Below, in pieces: positions 30,232 to 33,225 of a DNA stretch of 33,225 bases (position 1 is the stretch's first letter; each line of letters opens with the position of its first letter). The notes beneath the pieces were generated by a model. The model made no database searches. It was not told where the DNA came from and saw only the letters and a list, made by a program, of their open reading frames with translations. This DNA comes from Oscillibacter sp. CAG:241 (GTDB lineage Bacteria > Bacillota > Clostridia > Oscillospirales > Oscillospiraceae): the NCBI GenBank assembly GCA_000435975.1, contig FR884119.1, positions 41,817 through 75,041 on the forward strand, read 5' to 3'. A program made the position numbers and the translations under genes.

Positions 30232-30891
30232 TCAATAATACTGCTCCACGGTACGTTCTTCACCGGTGTCTACATCCCGGAAGCGCAGCTCTACCAGTTC
30301 TCCGTCCCGGCGCTGACCAAGATACTCCATGGGAGAATTCTTGCCCATAGGCCAATCAGCCTCCTGCGCCCAGCGAGGAAATTTCCGATCCTTGATGTGA
30401 AAGGCTTTCCAGAGAGCTTCTTTACCGGCTGCCGCACGGTCGGCCTTTTTCATCGTCCTGGGGAATTTGTTCAAAACCTCTGCCACATAGGACATTACTT
30501 CTGCACCACCAATAGACCTTCCAAGTGCCTTGAAGTAATAATCGTCATCATCCTTGTAGCGCTTTGTCCTTTTAGCATCGGGGTATTTCGTCAAAATCGC
30601 CGTAAGCATTAAATTATATATGCCGCATTGCCTGCGAACGATTGTTGTGTACGAGTCTTTGGGCGGATAGGGACTTTCCGCCAGCATTCTCAGTACGTGT
30701 CCATCATATACTAAAGCTATTGTCCGGTATAAAGCATAGAGTAATCTATCCTTAGCAATAACCTGCGGCGGCTCATGGCTGAAATCAGCAATACTGTCCA
30801 GCCACTCTCCGATTTTGGGGTCCGCACAGTAGGCTTCCCAAAATTCATCAAATGGGATATCTCCGGCGATAAAGTCAAATACGATCTGCAT
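30232..30891 (-). CDS. Uncharacterised acquired protein, possible immunity protein (219 aa)
   Basis: ATG at 30891 follows AGGAGGTACT. The protein begins MQIVFDFIAGDIPFDEFWEAY and is mainly helical and charged, with a lysine-rich middle (KYPDAKRTKRYKDDDDYYF). The end DVDTGEERTVEQYY is nearly shared with the next gene. The N-terminal F-x-x-F-W pattern is common among immunity proteins of contact-dependent toxins, a family resemblance only. The base composition is lower in GC than in the flanks. It starts 18 bases after the M19 dipeptidase stop and is probably transcribed with it. The toxin partner is not in the window. Confidence 0.7.
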   Translation of the reverse strand: MQIVFDFIAGDIPFDEFWEAYCADPKIGEWLDSIADFSHEPPQVIAKDRLLYALYRTIALVYDGHVLRMLAESPYPPKDSYTTIVRRQCGIYNLMLTAILTKYPDAKRTKRYKDDDDYYFKALGRSIGGAEVMSYVAEVLNKFPRTMKKADRAAAGKEALWKAFHIKDRKFPRWAQEADWPMGKNSPMEYLGQRRDGELVELRFRDVDTGEERTVEQYY

Positions 30892-30909
30892 AGTACCTCC
30901 TGTCGGTTT

Positions 30910-31839
30910 TTACACCATCCGCCGCAGATTGTTCCAGAACAGGTCCTCCAACAGCTGCCGGGGATAACCCCGGTCCGCCAGAGCCTGCCACAGGCGGGGC
31001 ATGTCCTGGACGCCCTGCATTCCGGCGGCCAGGGTCCCGCAGCCGTCCAGATCGCCGCCCAGGCACAGAGCTTTCTCCCCGCCCAGCTCCAGAAAATGCT
31101 CCACATGGGCCACCAGCTCCTCCATGGTGCCCGCCGGACCCACAAACGGCCGGTACAGGTTCAGCCCCACCACACCGCCGGAGTCCCGGATGGCCCGGAA
31201 CATGTCGTCGGTGAGATTGCGCCGGTGGGGGCACAGGGCCCGACTGTTGGAGTGGGTGGCCACCACCGGCCCCCGGGCCAGGCGCACCACGTCCCAGAAC
31301 CCCGGGTCGCTGATGTGGGACACGTCGGGGCAGATATGGCACGCCTCCAGCTGCCGCAGGAAGTCGGCGCCAAGAGGGGAGAGGCCCCGATCCGTGTCCC
31401 GGCAGTTGGTGCCGGACAGAACATTGGGCCAGTTCCACACGGGGTTGAGAAACCGCACGCCCCATTCCGCCGCCGTCTCCACCTGTCCCGGGTCGCAGCC
31501 TATGAGCTCGGCCCCCTCTATGGAGAGAATCGCCGCCATTTTCCCGTCTGCCGCGGCCCGGTCCACCTCTGCGCCGGTGCGGCAGGGGACAATGACGTCC
31601 CGGTTCTGCTCCATCTCCCGCAGGAACTTCTGATGCAGGAGTTGTCCCTCCCGGACCATGGTGCTGCCCTGGGGAACCTCCTCCGGGTCCTGGTACAGGG
31701 CGAACACCTGGGCGAACCGCCCGAAGGCCGATGCCCGGCGCAGATCCAGATGACCGTCGTTTTCCCGCAGCTGCGCTCCGGTCCGCAGGCAGCGGTAAAT
31801 GGTATCGCAGTGCGCGTCAAAATAGGGGATATGTTCCAT
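30910..31839 (-). CDS. Peptidase M19 (membrane dipeptidase family)
   Basis: A 309-aa zinc dipeptidase of the renal dipeptidase family, which cleaves dipeptides, including those with a C-terminal D-residue. Metal ligands are visible as FDAHCD (His10, Asp12), SIEGAE (bridging Glu), ATHSNS and the HRRNLTD stretch, and the GGDLDG aspartate region. DVSHISDPGFWDV is also typical. No signal peptide is seen, so it is probably cytoplasmic. ATG at 31839 follows GAGGTGACAT and lies 8 bases after yraN. The substrate is not known. Confidence 0.93.
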   Translation of the reverse strand: MEHIPYFDAHCDTIYRCLRTGAQLRENDGHLDLRRASAFGRFAQVFALYQDPEEVPQGSTMVREGQLLHQKFLREMEQNRDVIVPCRTGAEVDRAAADGKMAAILSIEGAELIGCDPGQVETAAEWGVRFLNPVWNWPNVLSGTNCRDTDRGLSPLGADFLRQLEACHICPDVSHISDPGFWDVVRLARGPVVATHSNSRALCPHRRNLTDDMFRAIRDSGGVVGLNLYRPFVGPAGTMEELVAHVEHFLELGGEKALCLGGDLDGCGTLAAGMQGVQDMPRLWQALADRGYPRQLLEDLFWNNLRRMV

Positions 31840-31847
31840 ATGTCACC

Positions 31848-32204
31848 TCAAAATGCGTTTTCAATGTACTCTATGCGGGCGGCCTTCTGGGGGTGCGGTC
31901 CGTCGGCGTACACCTCCGCCACGTCGAAGCGGGCGGGGCAGTCCAGGTCCTTCACCATCAGATACCACGCCGCCGTTTTCCGCAGCCGCTGCTGCTTCTG
32001 GGGCGTCACGTACTCCCGGGGCAGGCCGCAGGACAGATTGGTCCGGGTCTTGACCTCCACGAAGCACAGCACCCCGTCCTTTCGGGCGATCAGATCAATC
32101 TCCCCGAACCGGCAGTGAAAGCCGTGGGCCAGCAGGGTATACCCCCGGCGGCGCAGATAGTTGGCCACCTCCGCCTCGCCCCAGGTGCCCTCCGCCCGGC
32201 TCAT
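31848..32204 (-). CDS. yraN: YraN family (UPF0102) predicted endonuclease-like protein
   Basis: A 118-aa protein with a PD-(D/E)xK-like fold. Conserved acidic and lysine residues appear in FGEIDLIARKDG (Glu35, Asp37) and FVEVKTRT (Glu50, Lys52), matching Holliday-junction-resolvase-like proteins. The role is unproven in the family. ATG at 32204 overlaps the rnhB stop in ATGA and is behind AAGGAG. It belongs to the common ylqF-rnhB-yraN cluster. Confidence 0.93.
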   Translation of the reverse strand: MSRAEGTWGEAEVANYLRRRGYTLLAHGFHCRFGEIDLIARKDGVLCFVEVKTRTNLSCGLPREYVTPQKQQRLRKTAAWYLMVKDLDCPARFDVAEVYADGPHPQKAARIEYIENAF

Positions 32205-32827
32205 GACCGACGCTCCTTCCACTTTTTCAGAAACGACTGCCGGTGCTCCGGGCAGGGGCCGTATTGGTCCAGCATGGCATAGTGCAGCTTGGTGGCGTAG
32301 CCCTTGTGCTGGGCGAAGTGATATTGGGGGTACTCCTTGTCCAGCACCTCCGTCACATACCGGTCCCGGGTGACCTTGGCCAGGATGGACGCTGCTGCAA
32401 TGGAGATGCTGCGCCCGTCGCCGCCTACCACCGTCTCATGGGGGAGGTCGATGGAGGCGCACCGCCCATGGTCCCGGTTGCCGTCGATGAGGGCATAGTC
32501 CGGGGACAGGGAAAGGGCCTCAATGGCCAGTTCCATGGCCTTGATGCGGGCGCTTAAAATGTCCGTGGCATCGATCTGCGCCGCACTGACGGAGGCCACG
32601 GCCCAGGCAATGGCCCTTTCGGTGATGACACCGTACAGGGCCTCGCGCTTTTTCTCTGTCAGCTTCTTGGAGTCGTCCAGTCCCGGGATATCGCACCCCT
32701 CCGGCAGGATCACAGCACCCGCGCACACCGGCCCCATCAGGGGCCCGGCTCCCGCCTCGTCGCAGCCGCACACCAGGGCATAGCCCCGCTTTCGGGCCGC
32801 CTGTTCCAGGGAATCATCCGGTCTCAT
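32201..32827 (-). CDS. rnhB: Ribonuclease HII
   Basis: A 208-aa enzyme that nicks RNA-DNA hybrids and removes misincorporated ribonucleotides. The catalytic DE pair is in GCDEAGAGPLMGPV (Asp23, Glu24), with LDDSKKLTEKKR, the aspartate of YALIDGNRDHG and SIAAASILAKVTRD following. Length is normal. The ATG at 32827 overlaps the ylqF stop and the stop overlaps the yraN start, so three genes are translationally linked. Confidence 0.96.
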   Translation of the reverse strand: MRPDDSLEQAARKRGYALVCGCDEAGAGPLMGPVCAGAVILPEGCDIPGLDDSKKLTEKKREALYGVITERAIAWAVASVSAAQIDATDILSARIKAMELAIEALSLSPDYALIDGNRDHGRCASIDLPHETVVGGDGRSISIAAASILAKVTRDRYVTEVLDKEYPQYHFAQHKGYATKLHYAMLDQYGPCPEHRQSFLKKWKERRS

Positions 32828-33225
32828 TGGGCATCCTCCACCGTTTCCAGGGTGAACCGCCCCAGCTTGCCGCCCCGGAACTCGTCCAGCAGGACCCGGG
32901 CCATGCGCTGGGTGTCCACCTGGGCTCCCCGCATGAGAAAGCCCCGCTTCCGCCCGGCCTTTTCCAGCAGGTCATATCCGCTGTCCTCCGGCTCCACCTC
33001 AATTTTGTACCGCTCCGCCAGCACCGGCGCGTATCGCCGGGACAGGTAGTCCATCAGGCAGCAGGCCAGCTCCTCCATGTCCACCACATCGTCCTTGATG
33101 GCGCCGGTGAAGGCCAGGCGCTTGCCTACCTCCGGGTCGTCGAACCGGGGCCACAGGATCCCCGGGGTGTCCAGCAGCTCCAGAGTGCTGTCCACCGGCA
33201 CCCACTGCTTGCTGCGGGGGACGCC
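32824..33225 (-). CDS. ylqF: Ribosome biogenesis GTPase YlqF/RbgA, C-terminal part
   Basis: The last 133 codons of a circularly permuted GTPase that acts late in 50S assembly; the start lies beyond the window. The visible part begins GVPRSKQW and contains G3 in LELLDTPGILWPRF, characteristic of YlqF. It then has the C-terminal RNA-binding helical domain (LMDYLSRRYAPVLAERY, RKRGFLMRGAQVDTQRMARVLLDEFRGGKLGRFTLE). The stop overlaps rnhB. The family call is firm; the GTP-binding G1 motif is not in view. Confidence 0.93.
   Translation of the reverse strand, partial: GVPRSKQWVPVDSTLELLDTPGILWPRFDDPEVGKRLAFTGAIKDDVVDMEELACCLMDYLSRRYAPVLAERYKIEVEPEDSGYDLLEKAGRKRGFLMRGAQVDTQRMARVLLDEFRGGKLGRFTLETVEDAQ

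Noticed and set aside
1..33225. CRISPR array, prophage, insertion sequence or integrase attachment site
   Set aside because: No repeat-spacer periodicity, transposase, integrase or duplicated tRNA end was seen; the tRNA-Arg is not flanked by foreign genes.

Overview
The window looks like a chromosome segment of a high-GC, endospore-forming Firmicute, most likely a clostridial member of the Oscillospiraceae (Flavonifractor/Oscillibacter-like). That placement is inferred from the sporulation genes (SipL-like coat protein, SpoVM, SpoIVA, SigG), a T-box controlled tyrS, strong AGGAGG ribosome binding sites and the gene orders tig-clpP-clpX-lon-engB and ylqF-rnhB-yraN. Most of it is core genome. 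No insertion sequence, phage or CRISPR array is visible.

Regions 1-9500: the tail of an unidentified gene; a uracil permease (minus) behind a leader that looks like a pyrBI-type attenuator with a 22-codon leader peptide; a TetR regulator; a three-gene minus-strand sporulation operon (52-aa membrane protein, SpoVM, SipL-like SPOCS/LysM protein); a PAP2 phosphatase; a membrane-anchored EEP hydrolase and a rhomboid protease reading divergently from overlapping promoters that share one -10 octamer; a second TetR regulator; and spoIVA. SipL, SpoVM and SpoIVA belong to the same spore coat basement machine.

Region 9500-19400 (plus strand): a roughly 650-nt structured non-coding RNA with its own promoter, followed by a small membrane protein with a DxxxD motif and then dxs, tlyA, nadK, argR and recN. 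This is the known setting of OLE RNA and its partner OapA, here with spoIVA rather than ispA upstream. Then come a tyrosine T-box leader and tyrS, a single tRNA-Arg(ACG) on the minus strand, and sigG behind a sigma-F-like promoter.

Region 19400-22510 (minus): a small accessory operon of two lipoproteins, a zinc-ribbon protein, a frameshifted membrane protein carrying a 37-bp tandem duplication, and a short two-helix membrane protein, plus an upstream GNAT acetyltransferase.

Region 22580-33225 (minus): the protein quality control block tig, clpP, clpX, lon and engB. Lon carries a G/C-tract insertion right behind its catalytic serine that is either an assembly fault or a remarkable change. Next are a metallophosphoesterase and two lower-GC genes with matching C-terminal tails that look like acquired immunity-type genes. 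The last genes are an M19 dipeptidase, yraN, rnhB and the 3' part of ylqF/rbgA, which runs off the window.
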